Shown here piece by piece: positions 23,378-35,766 of a DNA stretch of 64,000 nt. A program made the position numbers and the translations under genes. This stretch comes from Clarireedia homoeocarpa (lineage: Eukaryota; Ascomycota; Leotiomycetes; Helotiales; Rutstroemiaceae). The stretch is from positions 2,743-66,742 of the forward strand of contig LNKV01000011.1 in assembly GCA_001465935.1 (NCBI GenBank), written 5' to 3'. The notes under the pieces were generated by a model. That model worked only from the letters and a program-made list of their open reading frames with translations. It had not been told where the DNA came from and made no database searches. The number at the start of each line of letters is the position of its first letter. Within the stretch, counting starts at the first letter, position 1.

Positions 23378-26300
23378 ATGGCACCTTGGTCTGGTCGTTT
23401 GCTCAATTCGAACCCGCGTATCGAGACAGCTTCGAATATTGTTCCCCCAGGGCCCGAGTCACCAACTGGACGCGGACGGGCTAGATTGACTGAAGCTGAT
23501 ATCTTGGACAATGCATACGGCATTCCAACTTTACCTACTCCTCAACATGGTCGCGCAGGTCCCTCCGGTTCCAGTTCTACGAAGCCAAACGGTGCAGCGA
23601 GCCATGGGCGTTCCATGAGTCACCCCTTTCCTTCGTTGTTCAATGGCAAGAAGAAAGGAAGCGGGACAGCAACAGGTGGAGCTGGTGGCGATCCAGTTGA
23701 AGATGATAATTCTTCACCAGACAAGAATATGGGAGGAACCAAGTACCCTAAAGTGCCCGACAAAGATTTGACGACGGGAAAGTGCATGACCTGCAATTCA
23801 AGCGTGAGGTGGCCAAAAGCTCTTCAAGTTTTCAAATGTACGGTCTGCTTGACAGTCAATGATCTTGTGCCCTTTACCCCAATTACCAAAGCAGACGATG
23901 GACAAAAATTAGTCGGCGGCGAGAAACCTACAGCTGGTCCCAACTCAAATAGAGCACCACAGTTGAGAGGTATGCTGTGCATATATTCAGTCTCTGAGGG
24001 CCCACATTCTGACTTCTTCTGTAGTTGCACCGCTTTCAGTGGAGAAAACTCGCCGGCTTGTGGAGCGGTGTATCGTCTCATACCTTCTGCATCGATTAAA
24101 ACATGAAGATACTAGCACACCAAACCCCGTGTCACCTTCACCTACTTTCGGCTTGGTTGAGTCGTCTGAAGGATACGACTCATCTGCCCGATCGCTTGAT
24201 CATTCAAGGCCCCAAGCACTTCCGATGCGTCCTCCCGCTAATGGAGGCGGCAGCAATTCTGAGGACCGTTTAGGATTGGATATCACGGGTCCGCCAAGAT
24301 ATCCAAGGTCAACGCCATACTCAACCTCTTCCCCTGGCAGCTTCTTTGGTGCACAGATGGAGAAGCGTGATCGTATGGTTACTGATCCTTGTTTAGAACC
24401 GTTTAACCAATCGCAGCCAAGCACTAGTCCTTCTAATACACAAAGTAAATTAGATGATACAATGCAAAGACGACAGGATACTGTTGCTAGAAATGTGTTT
24501 AGACCCTTGGAGGAATACCTAATAGCATCGTTTAGTCACTTCGATTGCATCAACAGCTCATTCAGCACACTGCGATCGACTCCAATTGCTCGAAGGGCTA
24601 GTGAGAATGACAGGATATCGGCTGCGATTTCTCAGGCTGAGAATGACACGCAAGTGGAGACGCCTTTTGAAGAACTGGATCCTCGAATGCTATTACTTGG
24701 TGATTTTGCCGAGAATGGTTCTTGGTGGACCGGAAATAGAACAGATATCCGCAGTGCCGAAAAGAATCGCACTCAGAGGTTAGGGGATCCAGCACCTATG
24801 AATCCTTATTGCGATCTGACAACGGTCAAATCACCTCGTATAGACTGGCCAGAGTTGAATGAATGGTATCGTATTATCTTAAGTCCCGGGAGGGCTTGGC
24901 GCCGCAAGCTGGATGAACTGATGTCTCGTCGTCCGGTTTCACCAGTACTGTCGCCATCGGATGCGGATTTAATGGAAATCGAAGATACAATCATTGAAGC
25001 CCAATCATGTCTTCAAAGGGTATTGCTGAAGGTAACGGAGAGCCTACTGAAACGTCCCGGTCGTCCTCTCACTGAACCAGACAATCTCCGGTTCATACTG
25101 ATTATCCTCGCCAATCCCTTATTATATCCTTCAAGCAACAGCCCGCCTAGGAAACTTGCACCTCTACCCTTGATGGATGATCAGAAACTGGCCCCAGGAA
25201 ACATCAAAAACCCCAGGTCAAGAGGCCATTCGCCTTCTAAACCGTCACCACACCTCCCAAAGGGAAGCTCTGGTCAACATTCAGGCATCATAAAGCGTAT
25301 TGTTGGTTTATTGTCAAATTCTCCAAATGAGTGCCATCATCATTTAGTTTCATGGTTCGCCAGGTATCCTGAAGGCCACTTCCAACGCACTACAGAACTG
25401 GTTGGTAGTTTCGTTACCTACCGTCTTACTAGGCAACATGGAAAGAAGCGTGAAGCTACTCCAGATCTCACGGCTGGCCTGATACCTCAGCTGAGTGCCA
25501 CCGGAACAAATCATTCTGCAGCACTGCATGCTGCCCTGGGTCAAAATCCAAAGAAGGCGGACACGAAACCAAAAACTGTTGTGTATAGTGATGATTGGCA
25601 AATTAAAGCTGCTGCTAGAGTTATGGCTCTTCTGTTCTCAGCCAATAACAGTGGGCTGTATAGAAAGGGCAGACTACCAGATTCTCAGTTGTCAAGTAAT
25701 CTTCATCCCTCTAAATACGTGGAGCCGGTCATGGGCACTCCCATTAGGACTCTTGCCGCACACGGTCAGATGCTTCCAACTAGCCACTTCTATAATACTC
25801 TGCTCGACTACTACGACTTGATTGCAGATTTTGAAGCATGGGAGAGCAAACGCAGCAAGTTTGCGTTCTGTCAGTATCCATTCTTCTTGAGCATTTGGGC
25901 AAAGATCCAGATCATGGAGCATGATGCTCGCCGTCAGATGGAGGTCAAGGCAAGAGAAGCCTTCTTCGACAGTATCATGACACGTAAAACAGTGAACCAA
26001 TATCTTGTCCTGAAGATAAGGAGAGATTGTCTTGTTGAGGACAGTTTGAAAGGCGTTAGTGAGGTTGTTGGCACAGGTGGAGAAGAGATTAAAAAGGGAC
26101 TTCGGATCGAATTCAAAGGTGAAGAGGGCATTGATGCTGGCGGATTGAGGAAAGAGTGGTTTCTCCTACTCGTCAGAGATGTTTTTAATCCTGATCATGG
26201 TAGGTCCAATTTTACACTGCTTTGTTCATATATTGATAAGGTACAGGAATGTTTTCGTACGACGAGGATTCTCACTTTTGTTATTTCAATCCTAACAGTT

Positions 26301-27169
26301 TCGAGACAACTGATCAGTTCTTCCTGGTTGGAGTTGTTCTTGGACTGGCTATCTACAATTCTACTATACTAGATGTAGCACTTCCACCGTTCGCGTTCCG
26401 AAAGTTACTGGCAGCTGCTCCCGCAGCTGCACCTGGCGCTACATCGCATGTGAAGCCCACTATGACATATTCTCTAGAGGATTTAGCAGAATATCGGCCA
26501 TCACTAGCTCACGGTCTTAGAAAACTCCTTGAGTTTGATGGGGATGTTGAATCAACGTTTTGTCGGGATTTTGTGGCCGATGTTGATCGCTATGGGCAGC
26601 AGGTGCAAGTGCCGCTCTGTCCCGACGGTGACCAGAAAGCAGTAACAAATTCAAACAGACGAGAGTTCGTGGATTTGTACGTAAGGTATCTTTTAGACCA
26701 TGCTGTAGCTCGGCAATTCGAGCCTTTCAAGCGTGGATTTTTCACCGTTTGCGGGGGCAATGCATTGTCATTGTTCCGTCCTGAAGAGATTGAACTCTTG
26801 ATTAGAGGCTCGGACGAGCCACTCGATATTGCGTCACTCCGAGCTGTGGCGGTCTGTGAAAATTGGGAGATACCAAATGCAGCAGATCGCGAGCCAGTCA
26901 TTCAATGGTTTTGGGATACTTTTCAAAAGGCGGATCCGAAAGATCAGCGAAAACTTTTGAGTTTTATCACCGGCAGTTCTTGCATTCCTGCCATGGGTGC
27001 GACGAGTTTGGTTATCAAGCTCTCATGTTTAGGTGACGACAGTCCGAGGTTCCCTGTCGCCAGAACTTGTTTTAATATGCTATCCTTATGGCGCTATGCG
27101 ACAAGAGAGAAGCTCGAGGATCGGCTATGGAGAGCAGTACATGAGAGCGAAGGGTTTGGATTGAAGTGA
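23378..27169 (+). CDS. HUL4: HECT-type E3 ubiquitin ligase, HUL4-like
   Basis: Exons 23378-23969, 24025-26199 and 26247-27169 give 1229 residues. An N-terminal disordered part precedes a small zinc-finger-like motif, CMTCNSSVRWPKALQVFKC with a further Cys three residues later. The C-terminal HECT domain is plain: LRIEFKGEEGIDAGGLRKEW, FFLVGVVLGLAIYNSTILDV, then the catalytic Cys at about 1197 in ARTCFNMLSLWRY. The fold transfers ubiquitin from E2 to substrate through that Cys. Size and the lack of C2 or WW domains point to the Hul4 group, implicated in misfolded-protein turnover in yeast. The frame runs upstream to 23294 but has no ATG there, so 23378 is preferred. Confidence 0.93.
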
Positions 27170-27602
27170 TGGACTGAAAGTTGACTGAAAGACATTGAGA
27201 CGTTGATGGAATGGTAGTGTAGGGTTTCTATTTTGTATTGCGTGAAAATGGTGTCTTGGTGTTGGTATTGGTATCCGGTCAATGTTCAATATCTCACAGG
27301 AAGAACTTCAGGAGGTGCATGGAGGACTTGGAATGAAGCATTGGCATATTGTATACCTTTTAAATAGAAACTGTCATTCGGCGAGAGAAAATTGAGTATG
27401 AGATTGACCTTGATTTATGATTTATGATTTGTGTCCATTTTTATTCTTGCAGATGTTTGACGATCTTTCGTTAGCTGATGTACATTTGCCATTTTCCAGT
27501 AAATCCTCAACGCCTGGTATAATAGATACACGGATTCCTTCTCTACTCTACATCCTGGACCGATTCACACATGTCCTCCTTCGTTCTTGAGACAATGCGC
27601 AC
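27170..27602. other. Intergenic gap between convergent genes
   Basis: Lies between the 3' ends of HUL4 and the mL61 gene. If mL61 uses the donor at 27606, one more exon of that gene could lie here. Nothing else seen. Confidence 0.45.
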
Positions 27603-28417
27603 TTACGTCTCAGCAGAAGCTGCTACTTCACCCCGCGCTTGTGTCAATATAGCCTGTTCCTTCCTCCTCTGTTCATTGAGCTGCGCGCTCAGAGCTGAAT
27701 CTTTCTCGCTTCTGGCCTTCTGCTCAGCCAATTCCTTTAGCTGACGTTGTTCTTCCGGCGTCGCCTTAATGAGTTTTGCGTTTGTGAGTGAAATAAGTTC
27801 AGAAAGAATCTCGCTGTCAGTGCGATGCTTCATGTTAATCTCCTTCGTGCGCGTCGTTGGACTTCCAGAGGAGGAAGGAGTAGTAGGCGCTGTAGATGTT
27901 GATGGCTGTGTGGTAGACGAAATCGGGGCGGAAGGTTCGCTGGTGGAGGAGTGGTCGGTGAAATGGATTGTCATCAGGGCAGGGCCTGTTTGATCGGTAA
28001 CGCGGCTCACGGTCATAGGGATCGCAGGATTGTGATATTTGAGACGGGGAAGACAGTTGCGCCAGAATTTTCTGCAGAAAATCTTATTAGCTTCCGCATT
28101 ACAGGAACAAGCGCAGGCCTGCCACAGCGAGGATGACGGCATACCGTGGCCCAAAGTGTCCATCGTTCATCTTAAATGCAAAATGCATATGAATCCGCGT
28201 AACTTCAGGCGGCAGAATCGCCGCCCCAGGACCTAATCGTATGTTGAGCAGCTATGGAAGAAGTCAATTCGCAATTCTCGCAGAAGGAAATTCGAGACGT
28301 CGTCGTATTACCTGCTAGAAATACAGCAAATTCTATTAGCTTTTACGCCCAGTGGAGATCATACTAATGAATACTTACTGCTCTTAGCTTTGTCATACGC
28401 TTTACTATGCTCACCAT
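27603..28417 (-). CDS. MRP49: Mitochondrial large-subunit ribosomal protein mL61 (Mrp49)
   Basis: Exons 28417-28379, 28251-28145 and 28071-27603 give 204 residues. The spliced start MVSIVKRMTKLRALLNIRLG and the join GPR|KFWRNCLPRLKYHNPAIP create a continuous L51/S25/CI-B8 thioredoxin-like domain, as in Mrp49. The C-terminal ~110 residues are Ser/Thr/Pro-rich, then a charged helix; this tail is longer than in yeast. The frame ends in ACG TAA, and the bases there also read as a GTAAGT donor (27606), so a further exon is possible. It lies 230 bp from the divergently transcribed GEP3. Confidence 0.88.
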
Positions 28418-28647
28418 CTTTGAGTATGCGGACAAGTATGAAGTCAAACCCGTCTTAGTTCTTAGAATCGTGGGATTGAAGCTTGCCGGTGCTCGACTTG
28501 AGAATTATTTTGAGGTTCGGTAGACTTTGAACCCCCCCACGCCCGCTAACCTCCGATCTCCGACATAATTTTTTAAATTTTGTACTTTTGGAAGCTTGAC
28601 AACTTGCGACAAATCGAAGAGGAAATGTATAGTGGCATAACTCGAAC
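28418..28647. promoter_or_regulatory. Short divergent promoter, mL61 / GEP3
   Basis: Only 230 bp separate the two start codons, so the upstream elements must be shared or overlapping. Both products act on the mitochondrial ribosome. A short C-run lies near 28532-28540. No factor site can be assigned. Confidence 0.6.
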
Positions 28648-30564
28648 ATGTCACTCTCTACATCAGGCAGACTCGCACTAAGGCTGGCGGTGAAGCAAGC
28701 TGGACATTCGGTTTCTGAGATTCCCATCTTTCTTTTACCTCAGCTCGCTCGACACCTGCAACAAGCAAAATCAACGTTCCCTCCGCCGCAGAAATATCCA
28801 CGAACTCAGCGAAGATATATCCAAACACATACTCAGGGGAAAAGGGAGGCAGACCATGCTCTGCAATTGCTAGGTTCATCACAACTACCCTCACACTGCC
28901 CAGGCTGCGGCGCGTTTGTGCAGACAGACATCAAAGATGAAGCGGGGTATTACACGATGACGAGGAGATCTGTGAAGCATTATCTGGAGGCAAAGCCTTC
29001 AACGTTAGATAACTCGGAAGATGAAATTGTGCGAAAAGCCCTAGAAAATGCGGATAGCTCGATTCTTGACACCCTAGGAATGGAACAACATGCCTCCACG
29101 TCAACATCCCAAGAACCGCCTGTATGTGACCGATGCCACAATCTCAGGCATCATGAAACAGGGGCCCCGATACACCACCCTTCTATGGAGGCTATAAAGC
29201 AGACGATCGATGCCTCCCCCTACAAGTACAACTACGTATACCATGTCATCGACGCTGCGGATTTCCCTATGTCCTTCATTCCAGGTTTGACTAATGCGCT
29301 ACAATTGGCGCCGCTAAGGTCCCAAAATAGGCGTTCAAGGCTGAGTAGATATTATGCGGGAAAGAGCACAGCGATTAGCTTTGTAATTACACGTGGAGAC
29401 CTCCTGGCGCCCTTGAAAGAGCAAGTTGACTCTTTGATGCCTTACCTGAGGGAAGTTCTTCGGGACGCGTTGGGATCCTCAGGGCGAAATGTACGCCTGG
29501 GCGACGTCACATGCGTTAGCGCTGTCCGAGGCTGGTGGACTCCGTTTGTGAAAAAGAGTATATATACTAGAGGTGGTGGGAATTGGTTGGTGGGGAAGTT
29601 CAACGTAGGAAAGAGCCAACTGTTTCAGAGTGTTTTTCCTAAAGGAAAGGGTGTAAGCCCGGTTGCTGGAGAGCCTTTACTGCCAGAAAAAGAAATACCC
29701 ACAGAAATGGTAGAAACTACGGACGAATTCTCGCTTCTTCCTCCAGCCCAAAAAGAAGTAGCCTACCCAGCGATGCCACTTGTTTCTCCACTTCCCGGCA
29801 CAACCGCTTCCCCTATAAGGGTTCCCTTCGGCAAAGGACGAGGGGAATTGATTGATCTACCAGGATTGGCGAGGAGTGATCTCGAACTTCATGTGCAGGC
29901 CGAGCATCGGTCCTCACTTGTAATGCGTTCTCGTGTGACACCAGAACAGCAAGTCATCAAGCCTGGTCAATCACTACTTCTTGGTGGGTTTCTCCGTTTC
30001 ACACCAACCAGCCCAGATGTAATCGTGCTAGGATACGCTTTTGCGCCGCTGAAGCCGCACCTGACTTCAAACGAAAAGGCAATTGGTATTCAAACTAGAA
30101 CCAGAGAGTCTACTGTGGAAAATATCAGCATTCCTGGTACGGAGTATAAGATCGTCTCGGCTGGTGTGTTCCCTTTGAAATGGGATGTCACAAAACAAAG
30201 GACAGGATCCCTCATATCAAGGACTGGGGTAAAAGTAGACGAACTACCATACAAGGTTCTATCTACAGACATTCTAATTGAAGGGTGCGGATGGGTTGAG
30301 CTTGTCGCACAAGTCAGCAAGAGGAGCTTGGGCGAGGATACGAAGATAAAGGATGTTGGTTTCCAGCCAGCGCAAGAGGATGAAGACCCTTCTTGGCCGT
30401 CTGTGGAGGTTTTCACGCCAGAGGGAAAATTCGTTGCTGCTAGGAGACCCATGAACGCTTGGATACATTGCGCTCCAAAATCTTCTGCGACGAAAGGACG
30501 ACCGCGAAAGAGTATGAAGGGTGCTAAGAAGCAAATGAAGAAAGCGGCGCGGCAATCTGTGTGA
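28648..30564 (+). CDS. GEP3: Mitochondrial circularly permuted GTPase Gep3/Mtg3
   Basis: Intronless, 638 residues from ATG 28648. After an Arg-rich presequence come two Cys pairs (CPGCG near 88 and CDRC near 156). GTPase motifs then appear in permuted order: G4-like VITRGDLL, G5-like CVSAVRGWW, the P-loop VGKFNVGKSQLF, G2-like LPGTTASP and G3 LIDLPGL. This G4-G5-G1-G2-G3 order is the signature of the YqeH/YlqF group. Yeast Gep3 (Mtg3, 'genetic interactor of prohibitins 3') is a mitochondrial protein needed for small-ribosomal-subunit assembly (established). The C-terminus is strongly basic, consistent with RNA binding. Confidence 0.93.
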   Translation: MSLSTSGRLALRLAVKQAGHSVSEIPIFLLPQLARHLQQAKSTFPPPQKYPRTQRRYIQTHTQGKREADHALQLLGSSQLPSHCPGCGAFVQTDIKDEAGYYTMTRRSVKHYLEAKPSTLDNSEDEIVRKALENADSSILDTLGMEQHASTSTSQEPPVCDRCHNLRHHETGAPIHHPSMEAIKQTIDASPYKYNYVYHVIDAADFPMSFIPGLTNALQLAPLRSQNRRSRLSRYYAGKSTAISFVITRGDLLAPLKEQVDSLMPYLREVLRDALGSSGRNVRLGDVTCVSAVRGWWTPFVKKSIYTRGGGNWLVGKFNVGKSQLFQSVFPKGKGVSPVAGEPLLPEKEIPTEMVETTDEFSLLPPAQKEVAYPAMPLVSPLPGTTASPIRVPFGKGRGELIDLPGLARSDLELHVQAEHRSSLVMRSRVTPEQQVIKPGQSLLLGGFLRFTPTSPDVIVLGYAFAPLKPHLTSNEKAIGIQTRTRESTVENISIPGTEYKIVSAGVFPLKWDVTKQRTGSLISRTGVKVDELPYKVLSTDILIEGCGWVELVAQVSKRSLGEDTKIKDVGFQPAQEDEDPSWPSVEVFTPEGKFVAARRPMNAWIHCAPKSSATKGRPRKSMKGAKKQMKKAARQSV

Positions 30565-33500
30565 ATTTAACTTTGCATACAGCCATCTTATTCCTCTCGC
30601 CATACACCATCATATTTTGAGACATCAGCTCACCTTAACTTCTGACTATACCGGATGTTCAAAATTATTAAACCTATCACATCATGGTTGCTCTGCGGTC
30701 AGTCTTTTGTCGTCGTTCAGAAACTAGAAGCTGTAACCCCTATGCCGACTACTGCAAAATTTTCTCATTGGTATAAAGAGTCTCTGTTATGCCTAGCTAC
30801 TATCCACCTTCGTGGATCGGCTTAAGCCCCAATTCATTCATGCCTTCCGTACTAAAAATGGTATGGGGCATCATTCTATTCTTCCTTCCTCCACTATCCG
30901 AGCGAGATAGTATTGATATTGGCAAGGAAATTAAAGTCGAGCTCTCCGTCATCTGCCTGGTATTCCGGAATTCTTTGACACTCTATTTGTCCGTCATACA
31001 TCAAAATATAGTTCAAATATCCTTATAAACCCTGAATGTATCTTAGCTGGACCGCGATACTGGCTCATAATCGAGAGTCTGACAGCAGCAGCCTTCCGAT
31101 AACCCAATATCTCAAGTGGGGACATTCTTCAAATAGTCAAGTCGTAGGTCAGATGGGCCAAGGGAGATAAACGGCGCTCGTCATATCACATCTGATAACT
31201 TGAAGCAGACAAAAACTTCGGCTTCATAGGCCTTCATAGCACTCCGATAATGAGATCACACTAAGAGCATCAGTACCAGGATCTCAGCTTGAGGGCGGGT
31301 CCGAGAGCACAACCTGGTTACTTTCGCCATGTTTCGCCTCTGAGAAAACCTATATTCCAGATGTCTTGGACCTAACGGAAGCGGGCTTTAACAAGTCAAA
31401 TGATACGGCTTCCTCAACTCCAATCAGCTCGAGTATTTCCACGTCGAAGTCTTCAAACACCAATGCTATCTTGGTCGATAGTAGCTTTAAAAGCAGAAGT
31501 GGAGCCGCAAAGATGCTGCTAATATGGTCACAGTCGACTGTAATTATTTAGGAAGTTAAGTAGTGCTTTGGATGTTCAGCGATTGTTAATTGATTGTTTC
31601 ACAAATTGCAATAACTGTTCGAATTACCATAGCGGAAGTCTATTTCCACTAGAGGAATGTGTATTCACAGTCAGCTATCATGTGAAGGGTTTACCCCCCC
31701 CCCCCCCCCCCAAGCTTCACGTTATGTATGTGACTATTTATATGAGATATGACCACGGATGACTGCGCATAGAAGTTCTCGAAGAATGTAAATAAATAAA
31801 AGAAAGGGCGGGTGAGGGAATCAGTCCCGCAACTTCAATCTTCATACAAAGGACTGTCTGTTCTTTCTACCAATGGTGTGCAGTTCCTCAGCTATCAACA
31901 TATGTACTTTCTAGAATATATTCATGAAACGCAGAGGTTAGCCCTTGATAATCTACTAGGCTACTCCAGCGACCCCAAGAGAAAAGAAAGGAAACAACTA
32001 CGTACTTTCCAATTCTGGTAAGAATATACTCCCACCAAGTAAACCGGTCATGATTGACTACGGGTTGGAGGCTTTTGCTTCAGGAGTACAATCTGCTGGA
32101 GACCTTGAAACCAAAGTAACTCACATGACTGCTGTAGGAAGCGATGCTGTCCTGATCCGCGAGGTTCGGCAGTACCTCAGCCTGCTTTACTTCAGGTGAA
32201 ACGTCGAAATCGGCTTCCAGCATGACTTCATATATCTAGGCATGTATACAGATATCTATTCTTTGCTTGGCTTACACGACAGGCACCCGATGAACCTGAT
32301 TCCACCTATCCACTTGAATCCACCAAATATGTGGCGATCCTTGTTATTTGCCTTCAGGCAGTCCTTCACATGGGGGGCATGGCATTCTAAGAAAAGCCCT
32401 CCTGCCAACTCAATTTTCCGGTAACTCACCCATCTAAAATGCTCATAAAACAGCAACGAGTGTTTGAAAAGGCAGATAAAGTACCCTAGAGATGCAGGAG
32501 AAGAGCTAGCGTATCTTTTGTAGGTAGTGTATGAGCGGCTTTGTTTCGAAGAGAGACTGAACGCAGTATTGAAAGTTGGGCTCTCTCGCCTCGAACTCCA
32601 TAGGAGAATAGAGCCAGGAGAATTACTGTATTCGATTTGGCTTGCCAAAATGAACGTTGAGGAAAGACACCGCAGATTGAAGTACGAGGTCGATGAGAGA
32701 CTAGCAAGTATGAAAAGGCGAAAGACAGATAAGAATTGAACGTTGGATGCATGCGACGCACTTTGGTCAACAAATACTCCAAGCCATTGCTACCTTGGAT
32801 GCGGAACTCAGCAGTTCTAGGGTGCTAGGATAGGAAAAGGGATCGAGCTGCAAATCTTCGCGCACAGCCACCGGACTCGAATTCGGATTCTGAGGTGGGT
32901 CATCTCTATGGTAGGTCTGGCCATTGATACCTATACGAGATGTCTAGTTGGCTTGAGGAGGAGTGCGAAACCAGCGAGAGGAGATGCCACAAATTTGGAG
33001 ACATGGGCAGATAGGCTCAGGATGGTAGATATACGTATCAGATTAAGCAAGTTACAGGCACAGGACAGCTGTAGTTGCAGTTGATGACAGCCATTGAGAA
33101 TACCTACTAGACGAAGCAAGACAATACTTCATTCCTTGCCTCGACAAGGCCGGTTGGACATGCTTATGATAGCTAGAGAACTCGAGGACAATCTGCACGA
33201 CTGTGAAGAGTTTTGTGAGGATCTTTGCGACGAAGGTGTTTGACGGCTAAGTTTCTTGTTGAGGCCAAAGCCGTGCTAGGAAGGCTGGATAGCTTCATGT
33301 AGAACTGACTACATGCGCTGAGGCGGAGCAGATATTGCTGATCATTCCAAGTGTGGAAAAGCTCTAGAGCGCACCCGATGCGCAGAACGGCGAAGGAAAT
33401 GAGTCCATAAATGATCCTGAAATGGGAGACCTCGAAACTCTTGTACCGAACTTGAGAATCGAAGAAATTCGAGAAGTCTCCAGAGCAGGAATGTGGGACA

Positions 33501-33763
33501 AGTTTCCTGGTTAAGTATAAAAGAATTCCACCAGTTCCACGTAAGATAGTAAAATGATAAACCGATATTAACCATATGATCGCGCAGTGCAAACTGATAG
33601 ATCCAGACAAGACAATTTTTTCTTTATTCGAACCAATACCCATACTCATGAACGCCGATGAATGTCTAAGCACAGTAGCCATGCACTCAGTATGATACAA
33701 CTGAGAAGCGCATCCTTAGCCAATCCACGCAAAAATTTCCCCTCATCACATTTTTGCTTCACC
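30565..33763. other. 3.2-kb gene-poor interval with coding-like fragments
   Basis: No confident gene. A run of 18 C residues lies at 31694-31711. Plus-strand fragments with coding-like composition occur in different frames at about 32051-32199 (ending VRQYLSLLYF), 32527-32739 (ending MKRRKTDKN), 33145-33243 (RELEDNLHDCEEFCEDL) and 33413-33513 (ETLVPNLRIEEIREV). They do not join through clean splice sites and may be remains of a decayed gene. A 175-codon minus-strand frame at 33173-33700 overlaps these fragments and is probably a shadow. Confidence 0.4.
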
Positions 33764-34487
33764 TTATACTCTGACATTCCTCGACTCTTTCTCCACAACC
33801 TTGACTAAATCTTTATAAGCCTCCTTGAACTCTTCCTCCCCCTCGATCTTCTCCGCCTTCTTAGCGCCTGTCCTTGCCTCAGATACCATCACCACACTCG
33901 TTGGTCTCTTTGTGTTACCCGCGGCTCCGAGCTCTGCTCTGCTGGTTACAAAGATATATGGCACGTTGTGGTCTTCGCAGAGAACTGGGATGTGAGAGAT
34001 AACGTCCATCGGCGAAATGTCTGCGGCGAGGATAACAACGCCGGGAAATTGTGTGTTTCCTGCGCCCTGTGGAGATTTTCGAAGCGCTTTCACGACCTCT
34101 TTAACACCGCGTTTCAAAGTCTTGTTTTTGGCAGCTATTTGAAGACAGGATTAGCATTGCATCACAAAGAACACAATCAAATTGCGGGGAAAACATACCT
34201 TTCTTAACACTCTTCAGCACCTTCTTAGTAACTTTCTCATCCGCCAATGGGTTCGCGAAAGGAACCAAAGCTCCTACGGGTTTGGCCTCTACCTCCGCAG
34301 AACCCTCTTGAACAACAACCTCCATCTCGACATCTGGGTTTACAATGACTTCAGCGACAGCAGCCGCAACATTGTCTTCGCTGAGCTTAGACTTCTTCTC
34401 CTTCTTTGATTTCTTGACACCATCACTGTCACTTCTCTTCTCCTTCTTCTCCTTCTTGTCGCGTTTTTCAGACTTATCTTTAGCCAT
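33764..34487 (-). CDS. NHP2: H/ACA snoRNP protein Nhp2
   Basis: Exons 34487-34199 and 34134-33764 give 219 residues; the join creates KSVKKAAKNKTLKRGVKEVV. Residues 1-40 are a Lys/Glu/Asp run, longer than in yeast Nhp2. The L7Ae/Nhp2 fold follows: GVVILAADISPMDVISHIPV and CEDHNVPYIFVTSRAELGAA. Nhp2 binds the kink-turn-like part of H/ACA RNAs in nucleolar pseudouridylation particles. The intron is 64 bp with a GTATGT donor. A Lys/Glu-rich tail follows the domain. Confidence 0.94.
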
Positions 34488-35078
34488 TGTGGAAATTGAG
34501 ATATATTATTGGCAAAAAGATGTCAGGTACCAATAATTAAATTGGTGGAGGGAGGAATTGGCGGTTTTGATGGTTGGTTGATTCCCGGTGATACTCGAAG
34601 TTTTGAGGGTTCAGAACTTTTTTTCAAAATGTTCGGCGGGTTAATTGGCACTAGTCCTGATGTGGAGCTCTTATCAAATTTCGACAAACGTAGTGCATCA
34701 AAATGCAAATGCTGATGCTGCATGCAAACACATGTTTTGGATGAAGACAAATCATTCGACTGTAAGATTTAAGAGTGTGGGCTATTGCAGAAAGCTAGAG
34801 ACGGGCAAATTCGATCTTCTTTTGAGACTGTCCTGGGGCTGTGAATAGTGCGCTCTGTACTTTTTGGATTTGTTTTGCATCTATAACACACAATTCAAGC
34901 ATTGTAGATTCGAGAACCAGAATGCATTCCCAAGACCAGTCTACTACTATACACTGCATTTTCCTTCAGCTCGCCCATCCAGTATCTCAATAGCCCCCAA
35001 TAAGGTTGACCAGAGAGAGATTCAAGCGCGGCACAATCACTGCCTAGCATGTGACTGTACTTCGTTCATTTCAATCAC
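34488..35078. other. Intergenic region, no supported gene
   Basis: NHP2 promoter side and QCR8 3' flank. Only short frames without recognisable features. Confidence 0.5.
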
Positions 35079-35766
35079 TTATTCCTCACCAGCACCAAAT
35101 TCCAATCTTCCTGGCTTAGAGTTCAAGTATTCGTTCCTGCATTATTTCATTAGCACGGACCTAAAGCAACACTCCTTGTAACAGCAAACCTTTGGATAGC
35201 CCATTCCATTGTAAGATATGCGACGACAAATGGGGGTGCGACATAGAGCACTTGGTTTCGGAATCGCCTCCAGGTGTTGAAGATGGCTGCGTTCATAGCA
35301 CCGGCAAGTGGGCGTTGACGGTTAGCACTGATGGCGTATGAAGCAATGCCCTTTTGTGGTGGAGAACCTGGGGATACCAAAATCAGTCCTGATTCCAACA
35401 AACCTGCTATGTTTTTATGTGCGCAGCCATCGCAGCTACTTCCATCTCCTCTGTCAAACCAAGTCGCCCAATTGCATCCTCGTAGAGGTCATAAGAAACC
35501 AAATTGTCTATATGCGGAGATCCGGATCGTATTCAGAGAAAGCTGTCAAGACTCACCAAGATGACCCCATGTTCCTAAGTACCTATAAGAACAAATGTCA
35601 GCTGGCGCGCCATGGTCAAGAACCAAACAATAATTGCAAAAGTGTCCTAGCCACTATTGCAGAATCTTCCTTTCACTCCAACTATGCCCACCCTGGTGTT
35701 CACTCACTTGTTGTACTTTCCCATAGGCCTGTCATCCCCGGATCGTAAGAACTGAGTAGGCTTCAT
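35079..35766 (-). CDS. QCR8: Cytochrome bc1 complex subunit 8 (QCR8)
   Basis: Four exons, 35766-35708, 35582-35557 (only 26 bp), 35367-35190 and 35136-35079, give 106 residues, close to the family length. The spliced start is MKPTQFLRSGDDRPMGKYNK, then YLGTWGHLG from the microexon. Next comes the conserved core KGIASYAISANRQRPLAGAM and the single membrane segment VLYVAPPFVVAYLTMEWAI, ending NEYLNSKPGRLE. Qcr8 is the small ubiquinone-binding subunit of complex III in the inner membrane. The last donor is GTTTGC, unusual but supported by phase and by the conserved NEYLNSK tail. It is divergent from PHB1. Confidence 0.92.

Noticed and set aside
33173..33700. 175-codon minus-strand frame
   Set aside because: Leu/Ser/Cys-rich composition without motif; opposite-strand fragments look more protein-like.
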